Assembly: GCA_017379255.1 (NCBI GenBank)
Contig: JAFNWZ010000437.1
Coordinates: 1 to 20,937 of the forward strand
DNA from: Akkermansia sp.
GTDB taxonomy: Bacteria; Verrucomicrobiota; Verrucomicrobiia; Verrucomicrobiales; Akkermansiaceae
DNA: 20,937 nt
Direction of reading: 5' to 3'
The position numbers and the translations under genes are program-made. Numbering within the stretch: position 1 is the first letter of the stretch; each line of letters begins with the position of its first letter. Below the pieces are notes generated by a model that ran no database searches, was not told the origin of the DNA, and saw only the letters and a program-made list of their open reading frames with translations. Of this stretch, positions 1 through 6,766 are shown in pieces.

Positions 1-160
1 GCGGTTCATCGGGTGTCAGTTTGTCACCGAGCATGCCGAACTCGTGGTCCTGTTCCGCCATGGCGCGCTCAATATCCCGGAGCAGTTGCTCGCGTCCCTC
101 CGCATCGAACTCGATGAGGAGCACTCCGTCTCCGGCGTTGCTGTGCATACTCAGTTTCAT
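1..160 (-). CDS. Small protein of unknown function, N-terminal part (runs off the window)
   Basis: The minus strand is open from an ATG at 160 to the window edge, giving 53 residues that begin MKLSMHSNAGDGVLLIEFDA. The visible part has a short beta-type segment (GVLLIEF) followed by an acidic amphipathic helix (EGREQLLRDIERAMAEQD). The stop codon lies outside the window, so the full length is unknown. A strong promoter (198-225) sits upstream with a leader of about 30 nt. The strand-helix pattern loosely recalls small Imm32-type immunity proteins, but too little is visible to assign a family. I judge it a real gene because of its promoter and balanced composition; the function is not known. 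Confidence 0.6.
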   Translation of the reverse strand, partial: MKLSMHSNAGDGVLLIEFDAEGREQLLRDIERAMAEQDHEFGMLGDKLTPDEP

Positions 161-197
161 ACTATTGAGGGAAATCCATGCGTTCCTCTGCGCCCCG

Positions 198-225
198 ATT
201 CTAGCAGAAGTGTGGCGTTTTTCAA
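198..225 (-). promoter_or_regulatory. Sigma70-type promoter of the gene at 160
   Basis: On the minus strand a -35 box TTGAAA (220-225) is separated by 16 bp from a -10 box TAGAAT (198-203). The -10 box lies 37 nt before the ATG at 160. The same TAGAAT box recurs at several other genes in the window. Confidence 0.6.
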
Positions 226-264
226 GTATTTTACGCAGCGCTGCATGAAGGCCGGGCAGCAAAC

Positions 265-300
265 AAAGCATCCCTGGAATGTGGGTTCCAGGGATGCTTT
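265..300. terminator. Strong stem-loop, probable intrinsic terminator
   Basis: A perfect 15-bp inverted repeat (265-279 and 286-300, core AGCATCCCTGGAA) encloses a 6-nt loop. On the minus strand it is followed by TTTGTTT, and on the plus strand by TTTTTG, so it could act in either direction. It lies about 250 bp beyond the stop of the AP2-domain gene (minus strand) and just upstream of the promoter for the gene at 160, so it most likely insulates the two. Confidence 0.6.
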
Positions 301-302
301 TT

Positions 303-553
303 GTATTCGGGTAGGGTGGACTGCGAGGGCACAGGGGGGCCGCTTCATCGACACGGTGGTGCGCGATTAAGTTGCGGGGTTCTGAGCTTGCAGTCAGGCG
401 GGCTCGGTAAGAGACGTTGCTTCAGTGCAGACGCGGGTTACCGTGACTTGGTTCAGACGGGAAATGTATGCGTGTGCCAAAGGCAGATGACGCGGGTATC
501 AAATAGTATCCGGCAGGTGGAAATGGATTTGAATGAGCGCGGCCCGGTGCAAA
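303..553. other. Intergenic stretch with no supported gene
   Basis: Between the stem-loop at 265-300 and the stop codon of the AP2-domain gene I see no convincing coding region, RNA gene or promoter. The reading frame of the AP2-domain gene stays open for 43 more codons past its TAG (to a TGA at 422-424) with a Pro-rich composition. That is compatible with an ancestral longer tail but is not statistically remarkable. A plus-strand frame over 301-645 is open but has an odd, Arg/Gly-rich composition and no start signals. Confidence 0.4.
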
Positions 554-1414
554 CTAAATGGGGCTTCGTAGCAAAAGTGCGCTTAATGCCGGAGCAGAGG
601 GGGAAGAATCCTGTAAGGAAGAAGAAGAGGGAGAAGGAGTTATGATGGAAGCCGGTCGGCCTGGAAAAGTAATGGATGGAGGAACGTAGTTTTCTACCTG
701 TGGAGGGCTAAGGTATGCCGAAGCATTGTTGATGGGGAGGGAATACATATCCGGTGGGGGGGCTGATGTGTTGTGCTGGGGATTATTGTCTGGAGGAACT
801 GTAAAGCGTGTCCTGCCGGTGGAAAACTCCTCGAAGCTGGGCATGCCGGTTTGTCTGGCGTGGTATTCGAGTTCTGATACCAGGCGCTGAAGCGTTTCTC
901 CTGGAGAGCAGGGATACCCGCCTGGGAGTATGCCTTCGCTGTACGGATTGTCCGACGCCATCATTTGCTCGATACGCGCGGTGTGCCCGTTGTACTGGAG
1001 CGCAAACATGTACAGCGACAATTTCATGACACTGGCTGTATCCAGCTGCAGCTTGTGACAGATGCCGCGAAGAACGCGCTGCATGACATGGTTGCTCCGG
1101 ATGCTGCATCCGGAAACTTTGTTGCTGCATTCTTCGTCTTCGGTTTTTCCTGGCTTCAGCCCTGCCGGATACGGTTTCTGGGCCTGAACGCGGTATTTAT
1201 CAAGAATCTCACGCGTGCGCAGTGGATTCTGGTTAATCTCATCCAACAGCATATCGCGGAATCGGATGGCTTCGTCTCGGGCTGCATCCTCGCTTCCGAA
1301 CTGCTTGTCGGAGAAGTAGCGGGCTAAGGCTGTACCCTGTCTGTTAATCGCGACCCTCCAACCTTGGAAGTTCGTGTACATATATGTGAATCGGGTGATG
1401 TGACGCAGATTCAT
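554..1414 (-). CDS. AP2-domain protein with Pro/Ser-rich C-terminal tail
   Basis: 286 residues. Residues 8-58 match the AP2/ERF DNA-binding pattern: a GWRVAINRQG strand, a further strand containing ARYFSDKQFGS, then a helix EDAARDEAIRFRDMLL with the typical 'fgs-eeA-eA-r' spacing. Residues about 90-155 form a second, mostly helical region of unknown type with several Cys (CSNKVSGC, GICHKL). From about residue 205 the chain is low-complexity and rich in Pro, Ser and Asn, probably disordered. AP2 domains in bacteria are usually found in phage or mobile-element HNH endonucleases; no HNH motif is visible here, so a DNA-binding or regulatory role is inferred. The ATG at 1414 is supported by a promoter whose -10 ends 9 nt upstream. 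The gene is flanked by terminators on both sides and is probably transcribed alone. Its DNA targets are unknown. Confidence 0.75.
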   Translation of the reverse strand: MNLRHITRFTYMYTNFQGWRVAINRQGTALARYFSDKQFGSEDAARDEAIRFRDMLLDEINQNPLRTREILDKYRVQAQKPYPAGLKPGKTEDEECSNKVSGCSIRSNHVMQRVLRGICHKLQLDTASVMKLSLYMFALQYNGHTARIEQMMASDNPYSEGILPGGYPCSPGETLQRLVSELEYHARQTGMPSFEEFSTGRTRFTVPPDNNPQHNTSAPPPDMYSLPINNASAYLSPPQVENYVPPSITFPGRPASIITPSPSSSSLQDSSPSAPALSALLLRSPI

Positions 1415-1423
1415 AGCGTGGGT

Positions 1424-1452
1424 ATTTTATGTGTTCTCCTATCTGGTTTCAA
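1424..1452 (-). promoter_or_regulatory. Proximal promoter of the AP2-domain gene (near-leaderless)
   Basis: Minus-strand -35 TTGAAA (1447-1452), 17-bp spacer, -10 TAAAAT (1424-1429). Only 9 nt separate the -10 from the ATG, so the predicted transcript starts 2-4 nt before the start codon. A small dyad CAACT-6 nt-AGTTG (1450-1465) overlaps the upstream edge of the -35 and could be an operator. Confidence 0.6.
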
Positions 1453-1527
1453 CTTCTATTAGTTGTATGCCAGCTAATTAACACCCGGGAATTTCTTCCC
1501 TCCAACGGTGCTTTCTGAACTGTCTGC

Positions 1528-1555
1528 ATTTTATTACATTGTAATAGGATGTCAA
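1528..1555 (-). promoter_or_regulatory. Distal promoter upstream of the AP2-domain gene, with dyads
   Basis: Minus-strand -35 TTGACA (1550-1555, perfect consensus), 16-bp spacer, -10 TAAAAT (1528-1533). It would give a leader of about 105 nt before the AP2 ORF. Two perfect dyads lie on it: ATAGGAT-gtca-ATCCTAT (1544-1561), centred on the -35, and ATTAC-att-GTAAT (1533-1545) in the spacer. Their placement is typical of repressor operators; the regulator is unknown. Confidence 0.55.
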
Positions 1556-1574
1556 TCCTATAAATGTTGTGGAA

Positions 1575-1614
1575 ATAAAAAAATAAAAAAAATCCGGGCA
1601 GGGTTGCCCGGATT
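1575..1614 (-). terminator. Intrinsic terminator of the hprK-lipoprotein operon
   Basis: A perfect 10-bp stem AATCCGGGCA / TGCCCGGATT (1591-1600 and 1605-1614) with a 4-nt loop is followed on the minus strand by a T-rich tract interrupted by single A residues (down to about 1575). It lies about 30 nt after the stop codon at 1644. Confidence 0.9.
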
Positions 1615-1643
1615 CCATGGTTTCCATTTCAGAAGAGCCTTGT

Positions 1644-2552
1644 TCAAGGCTTCTGACCGCCCGGTTGGACGGCTTGGAGGTTCAGGTGAAAGAAAATCTG
1701 TACCCATGGTGTGTTTTTCTTCCGGTAGTATGCAGGAAGAGTTTTGCTGTTGAAATCAGAATGTCCCGTAGCTGAAAGATTCAGCTGCATCCGGGCATAT
1801 CCGGCTCCCATCTGCATCAGTTTATTGGTTTTAATGGCCTCGGTGTAACGTGCATCGGGCTTTAACCTGCTGGCATTGCGGAAGCATGTCTCCGCTGTGT
1901 CAAAGTGCTCCAGCTGGCGTTCGATGAGTCCCTGGAGGTAATGCGCCTCGGGTTCACCCGGGCTTGCCTGCACGGCCAGCTTTACTGATTTTGCGGCCAG
2001 TTGCCATGCTCCGGCCAGGCTGTAACGTATGGCCTGCTCAACATGAGGATTGCCGGAGGGCGCGTAGACTTTTTCGGTATAGATGATGCGGTGCGGCTGC
2101 AAATCACTGGCTATTTCGTGGCACAATTCCTCTATATCCCCATGCAACCCGTCGGTTGTGACTTTGTAGTCCCGGGAATAGCCGTAGACGGCATCATTTC
2201 TCTTGCGGAGTGAGATTTGTGTAGTCAGTTCCGTTTCTTCATCCGTATCAAAATCACCAATGATGTTAACGCCGGGCGTAACCCATGTGGATTCTGCTGT
2301 ATCGGTGATGCTGAGCTGGTAATCCGCGCTGGGGGTGAATTTGTAGAAACCGCCTTGCTGAAGCTCCTGCTTCAGCGTGTTGCGAACTTCTCCGCTGATG
2401 CCGGTATCTGCCGACAGTAGCTCCAGCGAAGCTCCTTTATGCAGACCAACACGCGAAGGTGCTACGCAGGTCAGCTGAATCTGAGTTCCGCAGGAAGCCA
2501 GCGCCAGGGAAATCAGGCAGAGCAGAAGATATTTTTTCTCATGGCGGGGCAT
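1644..2552 (-). CDS. Putative lipoprotein with TPR-like repeats
   Basis: 302 residues from the ATG at 2552. The N-terminus is a lipoprotein signal: basic MPRHEKK, a hydrophobic stretch, then LALASC with the acylated Cys at position 21. The middle (about 40-170) is a Thr/Ser- and Asp-rich region of unknown fold. Residues about 195-265 contain two helix pairs with TPR spacing (GEPEAHYLQGLIERQLEHFD; AETCFRNASRLKPDARYTEA). An upstream extension in the same frame to 2834 is possible but is His/Pro/Arg-rich shadow of the overlapping RluD gene. The chosen start leaves 17 bp after the RluD stop and fits the signal peptide. It is the last gene of the hprK operon and is followed by a terminator. It is probably anchored in the outer membrane facing the periplasm; its function is unknown. 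Confidence 0.75.
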   Translation of the reverse strand: MPRHEKKYLLLCLISLALASCGTQIQLTCVAPSRVGLHKGASLELLSADTGISGEVRNTLKQELQQGGFYKFTPSADYQLSITDTAESTWVTPGVNIIGDFDTDEETELTTQISLRKRNDAVYGYSRDYKVTTDGLHGDIEELCHEIASDLQPHRIIYTEKVYAPSGNPHVEQAIRYSLAGAWQLAAKSVKLAVQASPGEPEAHYLQGLIERQLEHFDTAETCFRNASRLKPDARYTEAIKTNKLMQMGAGYARMQLNLSATGHSDFNSKTLPAYYRKKNTPWVQIFFHLNLQAVQPGGQKP

Positions 2553-2569
2553 GGGGAGAAGCCGCTCTG

Positions 2570-3508
2570 TCAGTTCGTACGTTGTTCTTCCCATTCCGGC
2601 AGGTCGTGCCCGATGAGCCAGGGGGTGTATTCTGCGGGAATGGAGGATTGAATGGCAATGCGGCGGCCATCTGCCGGGTGGTTGAACGCCAGACGCCAGG
2701 CGTGCAGCATGAGTCGGCCCGGTTTCGCTTTCTGGCGCTGCGGGTGCGCATAGATGGGGTCGCCGATGAGAGGGTGGCCCAGGTGCAGCATGTGGACGCG
2801 GATCTGGTGCGTGCGCCCGGTGTGCAGGGTGCACATGACGAGTGAGGAATCGGTGGCGGCATCGTAGTGCAGTACTTCCCAGTCGGTGATGGCGGGTTTG
2901 CCGCTGCCGGGGTTCACGACGGCCATTTTGAGGCGGTTAACCGGGTGGCGGCCGATGTTGGTGAACACGGTACCTTTTGCTTCTTTGGGGCAGCCCTGCA
3001 CAACGGCCAGGTAGATTTTGCCGGTATCTCGCTCGGCAAACTGGGTGGTGAGGGAGAGGTGCGCCTGGTCATTTTTTGCCACCACGATACAGCCACTGGT
3101 ATCTTTGTCGAGACGGTGCACGATGCCGGGACGCTCCACGCCACCAATGCCGGACAAGTCGCCGCAATGGAAGAGGACGGCGTTTACCAGCGTGCCGTCC
3201 GGGTTGCCGGCGGCGGGGTGTACCACCATGCCGCTCTCCTTGTCGATGACGATGACGTGCTTGTCTTCAAAGAGTACGGAAATCGGAATATCCTGCGGCT
3301 GTGCTTCGGCGGGTTCGGGTTCCGGGATGCTCACCTCGATGCGCATGTTACGCTCTACCGGAGTCTTGGCCTTGGTGGCCTTGCCATTGACGGTGATTTC
3401 TCCGTCCTTGATGAGCGCCTGGATGCGGGCGCGGGAAAGCTCCGGCAGCTGGGCTGCCAGATACTGGTCGAGACGGGTGCCGAGCTGGTCTTCTACAATG
3501 ATGAGCAT
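2570..3508 (-). CDS. rluD: RluD-type 23S rRNA pseudouridine synthase
   Basis: 312 residues, the usual length for RluA/RluD-family enzymes, which isomerise specific uridines in 23S rRNA helix 69 (RluD) or related sites. An S4 RNA-binding domain occupies residues 10-60 (TRLDQYLAAQLPELSRARIQ). The catalytic domain follows, with the invariant HRLDKDTSG motif at 131-139 whose Asp134 is the catalytic nucleophile. Further family motifs are HTGRTHQIRVHM and HPLIGDPIY. The ATG at 3508 lies 2 bp after the stop of the NIF3 gene, so the two are translationally coupled. The RluA/C/D subfamily cannot be fixed from sequence alone; the S4 domain and length favour RluD. Confidence 0.92.
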   Translation of the reverse strand: MLIIVEDQLGTRLDQYLAAQLPELSRARIQALIKDGEITVNGKATKAKTPVERNMRIEVSIPEPEPAEAQPQDIPISVLFEDKHVIVIDKESGMVVHPAAGNPDGTLVNAVLFHCGDLSGIGGVERPGIVHRLDKDTSGCIVVAKNDQAHLSLTTQFAERDTGKIYLAVVQGCPKEAKGTVFTNIGRHPVNRLKMAVVNPGSGKPAITDWEVLHYDAATDSSLVMCTLHTGRTHQIRVHMLHLGHPLIGDPIYAHPQRQKAKPGRLMLHAWRLAFNHPADGRRIAIQSSIPAEYTPWLIGHDLPEWEEQRTN

Positions 3509-3510
3509 GG

Positions 3511-4272
3511 TTACATGCCGGTGGGGTTATCAATGAACACTGTGGGCAGACCGAGCTGGTCTTCCAGCAGTTTGCCCAGGGAGCGTACGCCGAATGTTTC
3601 GGTGGCGTAATGGCCTGCAAAGAGGATGTTGACGCCCATGTCGCGGGCCGCATTGCTCACCCAGTGGTTTTCCTCGCCGGTGAGGTAGGTACCGTAGCCC
3701 TTGGCGTGCATCTGGTAAATCTCCTCGCCGCCGCCGCCGCTGCACAGCGCGATGCGCCCGGCGGGCAGGGTGGCATCGTGCACCACCCCGGTGATTTCTG
3801 CACCGGTGATTTCGGCGTATTTCGCGCGCAGTTCGGCAACTGTGCCCGGGAAGTAGCCCGAAAGCCCGATGAGTGTGCCGTGGTAATCCACCTCCGGCTG
3901 CACTTCTTCAAGCCCCAGAGCCTTAGCAATCCCAGCGTTGTTGCCCAGCGCGGGGTGCAGATCCAGCGGCAGGTGTGCAGAGTAGATGGCCAGGTTGTTC
4001 TTCAGGCAGGATTCTACCTTCTGCTTCCACCAGCCCTTGATGGGCTGCAGACCGCACCAGAAGATGCCGTGGTGCAGCACCAGGAGGTCAGCCCCGGCGG
4101 CTATGGCGTCATCAATGGTCTTCTGCGAGCCATCAACGCCGAGCGCTACTTTGGTCACGCAGCCGTTGTTCTCCACCTGCAGGCCATTCATGGCTACGGA
4201 GGCGTCTTTGATGTCGCGGATGCGCAGGGTGGCGTCCAGCAGGGATACGATGTCGGAAAGCGGTGTACTCAT
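3511..4272 (-). CDS. NIF3-family dinuclear metal-centre protein (YbgI-like)
   Basis: 253 residues, typical of the NIF3/YbgI family, often annotated as 'GTP cyclohydrolase I type 2' although the biochemical role is not settled. The metal-binding residues are visible: HHG at 67-69, Asp104 in LPLDLHP, and the C-terminal GHYATE motif (His221, Glu225). MNGLQVE near the N-terminus is also a family hallmark. Family members form toroidal hexamers with two metal ions per subunit. It starts 5 bp after hprK and ends 2 bp before rluD, so it belongs to the same transcript. The position between a regulatory kinase and an RNA-modification enzyme does not by itself reveal its substrate. Confidence 0.9.
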   Translation of the reverse strand: MSTPLSDIVSLLDATLRIRDIKDASVAMNGLQVENNGCVTKVALGVDGSQKTIDDAIAAGADLLVLHHGIFWCGLQPIKGWWKQKVESCLKNNLAIYSAHLPLDLHPALGNNAGIAKALGLEEVQPEVDYHGTLIGLSGYFPGTVAELRAKYAEITGAEITGVVHDATLPAGRIALCSGGGGEEIYQMHAKGYGTYLTGEENHWVSNAARDMGVNILFAGHYATETFGVRSLGKLLEDQLGLPTVFIDNPTGM

Positions 4273-4277
4273 AAAAC

Positions 4278-5252
4278 TTATTCGGCGTTGCCGGGGTAGA
4301 CGGCCCGGTTGGCAATTTCCTTGTTCAGGCGCTTGTTGAACTCGCTGGCCATGTCATAGCCACTGTCGCGCAGGTAGCGTCCCAGGGCTGCCACTTCCAC
4401 CAGGCGGCACATATCGCGTCCGGGCGCCACGGGCAGGTTGAGGTGTTCGACATCTACCCCCAGAATGTTGATATACTTACGTTCCAGTCCCAGACGCTCC
4501 ATTTCGGTCATTTCTCCGCTGAAGAGGTTGATGACCAGGTCGATACGTTTTTCCTTGCGGTAGGCTTTCAGACCAAAGAGGTTGGTCACATTGATGATGC
4601 CGAGCCCGCGGATTTCGATGAAACCACTGCTCAGCGGCGGCGCTGTTGCAATGAGGTCGCCGCCGAGGTTGCGGATACGCACCATGTCATCCGCCACAAG
4701 CGAGGAACCACGCTCTACCAGACCGAGGGAAATTTCGCTCTTGCCCACGCCGCCCTTGCCGGTGATGAGCACGCCCACGCCGCGCACGTCGACCATACAG
4801 GCATGCATGGTGGTGCTGTCTGCAAACTCGTTTTCGAGAATGTAGGTGGCCCGGTTCACAAACTCCATGGTGAGGAGAGGGGTGCGGAAAACGCAGAGAT
4901 TGTACCGGTCTGCAATGGCCAGCACATCTGGCGGAACATCCACACCGCGGGCAAAGATGAGGCAGGGCGCATCCTGGCTGCAGATGCGGTTCAGGCGTTC
5001 CTCTCTCTCGGCCTGGCTCATGGTGTCCAGATAGGCCATTTCAGCAGCACCGAAAACCTGGATGCGCTCGTGTGCAAAGTATCCGAAGAACCCGGCCAGT
5101 GCAAGACCCGGTCGGTTGAATGCGGCCTGCACTATCGGGCGGGTCATGCCCAGCGGTGTGTTCAGCAGCTGCAATTCCAGCATGCTGCGGTATTTTTCGT
5201 AAAACCGTGAAACCGGCACTTGTTCCACCTTGCGGACAATAGGATTCTTCAT
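4278..5252 (-). CDS. hprK: HPr kinase/phosphorylase
   Basis: 324 residues, normal for HprK, which phosphorylates and dephosphorylates HPr (or an Npr/Crh-like protein) on a Ser. The N-terminal regulatory domain (1-130) precedes the kinase domain with His150, the P-loop GKGGVGKS at 165-172, DD at 188-189 and the HprK signature IEIRGLGIINV at about 212-222. All residues needed for catalysis appear present. It leads a four-gene minus-strand operon (NIF3, RluD, lipoprotein). The promoter at 5262-5290 has its -10 only 9 nt from the ATG, so the message is predicted to be leaderless. No HPr or EI gene is in the window. In Gram-negatives without a sugar-importing PTS, HprK usually belongs to a regulatory partial PTS. 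Confidence 0.95.
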   Translation of the reverse strand: MKNPIVRKVEQVPVSRFYEKYRSMLELQLLNTPLGMTRPIVQAAFNRPGLALAGFFGYFAHERIQVFGAAEMAYLDTMSQAEREERLNRICSQDAPCLIFARGVDVPPDVLAIADRYNLCVFRTPLLTMEFVNRATYILENEFADSTTMHACMVDVRGVGVLITGKGGVGKSEISLGLVERGSSLVADDMVRIRNLGGDLIATAPPLSSGFIEIRGLGIINVTNLFGLKAYRKEKRIDLVINLFSGEMTEMERLGLERKYINILGVDVEHLNLPVAPGRDMCRLVEVAALGRYLRDSGYDMASEFNKRLNKEIANRAVYPGNAE

Positions 5253-5261
5253 TTGCTGCTT

Positions 5262-5290
5262 ATTCTACATGAATGCCCTCCGGGAGTCAA
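5262..5290 (-). promoter_or_regulatory. hprK promoter (leaderless)
   Basis: Minus-strand -35 TTGACT (5285-5290), 17-bp spacer, -10 TAGAAT (5262-5267), then 9 nt to the ATG at 5252. The predicted start site is 2-4 nt before the ATG. The MITE-like insertion ends 20 bp upstream of the -35, leaving the core promoter intact but replacing any upstream regulatory DNA. Confidence 0.75.
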
Positions 5291-5309
5291 GGGAATGTAC
5301 CGTGCATAA

Positions 5310-5606
5310 ATGACAAGCCACATGTGTCCCAAAGTTTCATTAGGACTGCTTTCAAATTCTTGTAGCACAGCTAATTGACAATATGCTGCTTGATTGTAAT
5401 TTATCTGCGAGCATAGCGAGCGGAATTCGTAGCCCACGGTAGTGGGCGTAAGATGGTAGCCGGGGGCTGCGCTCGCTAACGCGGGCTTACCCCTGCCTTT
5501 CATCTTTTACCCGCTTGCGCGGGCTCAGAATTCGGCGGGCGTTCGCCCGCGGATTAGGAAGATAAATTACAATTTACGAAACATTGGGACACATGTGATG
5601 ACAAGC
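5310..5606. mobile_element. MITE-like non-autonomous insertion with 9-bp target duplication
   Basis: The element proper is 5319-5597 (279 bp). Its ends are 20-bp terminal inverted repeats, 5319-5338 (starting CACATGTGTCCC) and 5578-5597 (ending GGGACACATGTG), with one mismatch. It is flanked by a perfect 9-bp direct repeat ATGACAAGC at 5310-5318 and 5598-5606, the footprint of a transposition event. No credible transposase ORF is inside, so it must have been mobilised in trans. It carries a GC-rich hairpin module (5393-5573). It lies between the lpxD terminator hairpin and the hprK promoter. The parent transposase family is not determined; 9-bp duplications occur in several IS families. Confidence 0.85.
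5393..5573. repeat. Nested palindromic hairpin module inside the insertion
   Basis: A perfect 14-bp inverted repeat (5393-5406, ATTGTAATTTATCT; and 5560-5573) bounds a GC-rich core. The core contains three tight hairpins, 5432-5447 (GCCCAC/GTGGGC), 5510-5523 (CCCGC/GCGGG) and 5535-5550 (GCGGGC/GCCCGC), plus a longer-range 8-bp pairing TAGCGAGC (5414-5421) with GCTCGCTA (5471-5478). The left arm of the whole element has about 52 bp between the outer and inner repeats while the right arm has 4, so the inner palindrome may be a separate REP-like element captured by, or inserted into, the MITE. Confidence 0.65.
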
Positions 5607-5637
5607 AGAACGCCCCGGAATTAATCCGGGGCGTTCT
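5607..5637. terminator. Stem-loop after lpxD, probable terminator
   Basis: A perfect 13-bp stem AGAACGCCCCGGA / TCCGGGGCGTTCT with a 5-nt loop lies 30 bp after the lpxD stop codon. The tract following on the minus strand (GCTTGTCAT) is only moderately T-rich. The MITE inserted immediately beyond it, duplicating exactly this tail sequence. Confidence 0.6.
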
Positions 5638-5666
5638 GTGGAATGAAATTAATCTGATGAGGGAAA

Positions 5667-6740
5667 TCAGGCCTGTTCAGCGAGCGCCTGGTTGATAAGC
5701 TCCTGGATTTCCTCGGCCTTGGCCTTGAGGGCACGGAGTTCCTTGAATGCCTCCGGCAGTTTGCGCATGGCGGCAAACTGGCGGGCTGCTTCACCATAGG
5801 GAACGGCGGGTGCGCCCCAGTAGGTCTTGCCGGTTTCCAGAGAATTCATGACGCCGGAACGAGCCGCCACAACTACCTTGTCCTCAATCTTGATATGGCC
5901 GGTAATGCCGCACTGGGCTGCAATGGTCACATAGTCACCTACATGCGTGCTGCCGGCAATGCCGCTCTGGGCGCACATGATGCAGTGCTTGCCGAGTGTC
6001 ACGTTGTGTCCAATCTGAATCTGGTTGTCGAGTTTGGTGCCATCGCCAATCACTGTGCGGCCGAAGCGGGCACGGTCAATGGTTGTGTTTGCACCGATAT
6101 CGACGCGGTCGCCGATAACCACGATACCCACCTGGTCAATGGTATCGTACCAGCCGGTTTCCTTGTTGAGGAGGAAGCCGAAACCATCGCCGCCGATGAC
6201 GGCGCCGGGCTGGATCACCACCTGGTTGCCCAGAATGCAACGCTCGCGGATGACCACCTTGGGGTAAAGCTTGCAGTTCTGCCCCATCTTCACGGCCTTG
6301 CAGATGACGCAGCCGGGGCCGATGTCTGAGCCATCGCCGATTTCGGCATCGGCTTCAATGACGGCGTTGGGGCCCACCCGCACCTTGGTGGGGTCAAGCT
6401 TGGCGCTGGGGTCAACTACGGCAGAGGGGTGGATACCCGGCTCAAAATCAGTGCTGGCCTTCATGAAATGGCCAACCAGGGCGTTGAACGCCAGAGACGG
6501 ATTTTCCACTTCAATGAAAGCTACGCCTTCGGGGTACTGCGGAAGTGCGGGGGGAACCAGCACTGCGCTGGCCTTGGTGGCCAGGAAATCATTAAAATAC
6601 TTCTCGTTGCCAAGGAAGGCAATCTCGCCGGGACAGGCTCCGTCCAACGTAGCGACTCCGGAGATTTCAATCTCCGGAGCCGGCTCGTTGAGGAGTTTAC
6701 CGCCGGTGAGCTTGAGAACATCGGAGAGAGTGAGGTTCAT
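5667..6740 (-). CDS. lpxD: UDP-3-O-acylglucosamine N-acyltransferase LpxD
   Basis: 357 residues. It transfers a 3-hydroxyacyl chain from ACP to UDP-3-O-acyl-glucosamine, the third step of lipid A synthesis, at the cytoplasmic face of the inner membrane. The N-terminal uridine-binding domain (1-100) is followed by a left-handed beta-helix of hexapeptide repeats (about 103-310), with the catalytic His245 in QIGHN and the family motif GGDGFGF (183-189). The C-terminal helix (320-357) is the ACP-binding and trimer arm. It starts 26 bp after skp and is probably co-transcribed with it. bamA, the common third member of this cluster, is not in the window. The gene confirms an LPS-type outer membrane. 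Confidence 0.96.
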   Translation of the reverse strand: MNLTLSDVLKLTGGKLLNEPAPEIEISGVATLDGACPGEIAFLGNEKYFNDFLATKASAVLVPPALPQYPEGVAFIEVENPSLAFNALVGHFMKASTDFEPGIHPSAVVDPSAKLDPTKVRVGPNAVIEADAEIGDGSDIGPGCVICKAVKMGQNCKLYPKVVIRERCILGNQVVIQPGAVIGGDGFGFLLNKETGWYDTIDQVGIVVIGDRVDIGANTTIDRARFGRTVIGDGTKLDNQIQIGHNVTLGKHCIMCAQSGIAGSTHVGDYVTIAAQCGITGHIKIEDKVVVAARSGVMNSLETGKTYWGAPAVPYGEAARQFAAMRKLPEAFKELRALKAKAEEIQELINQALAEQA

Positions 6741-6766
6741 GATAAGCTCAGGGGGATGGTGTTAAA

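Noticed and set aside
301..645. 114-codon plus-strand frame
   Set aside because: Composition is unlike the neighbouring genes, no promoter or ribosome site is seen, and it overlaps the AP2-gene tail on the other strand.
2553..2834. 94-residue N-terminal extension of the lipoprotein
   Set aside because: It is His/Pro/Arg-rich, overlaps rluD, and would bury the lipoprotein signal peptide inside the protein.
5249..5503. 84-codon minus-strand frame over the MITE
   Set aside because: It runs through the inverted repeats and hairpins and is not protein-like.
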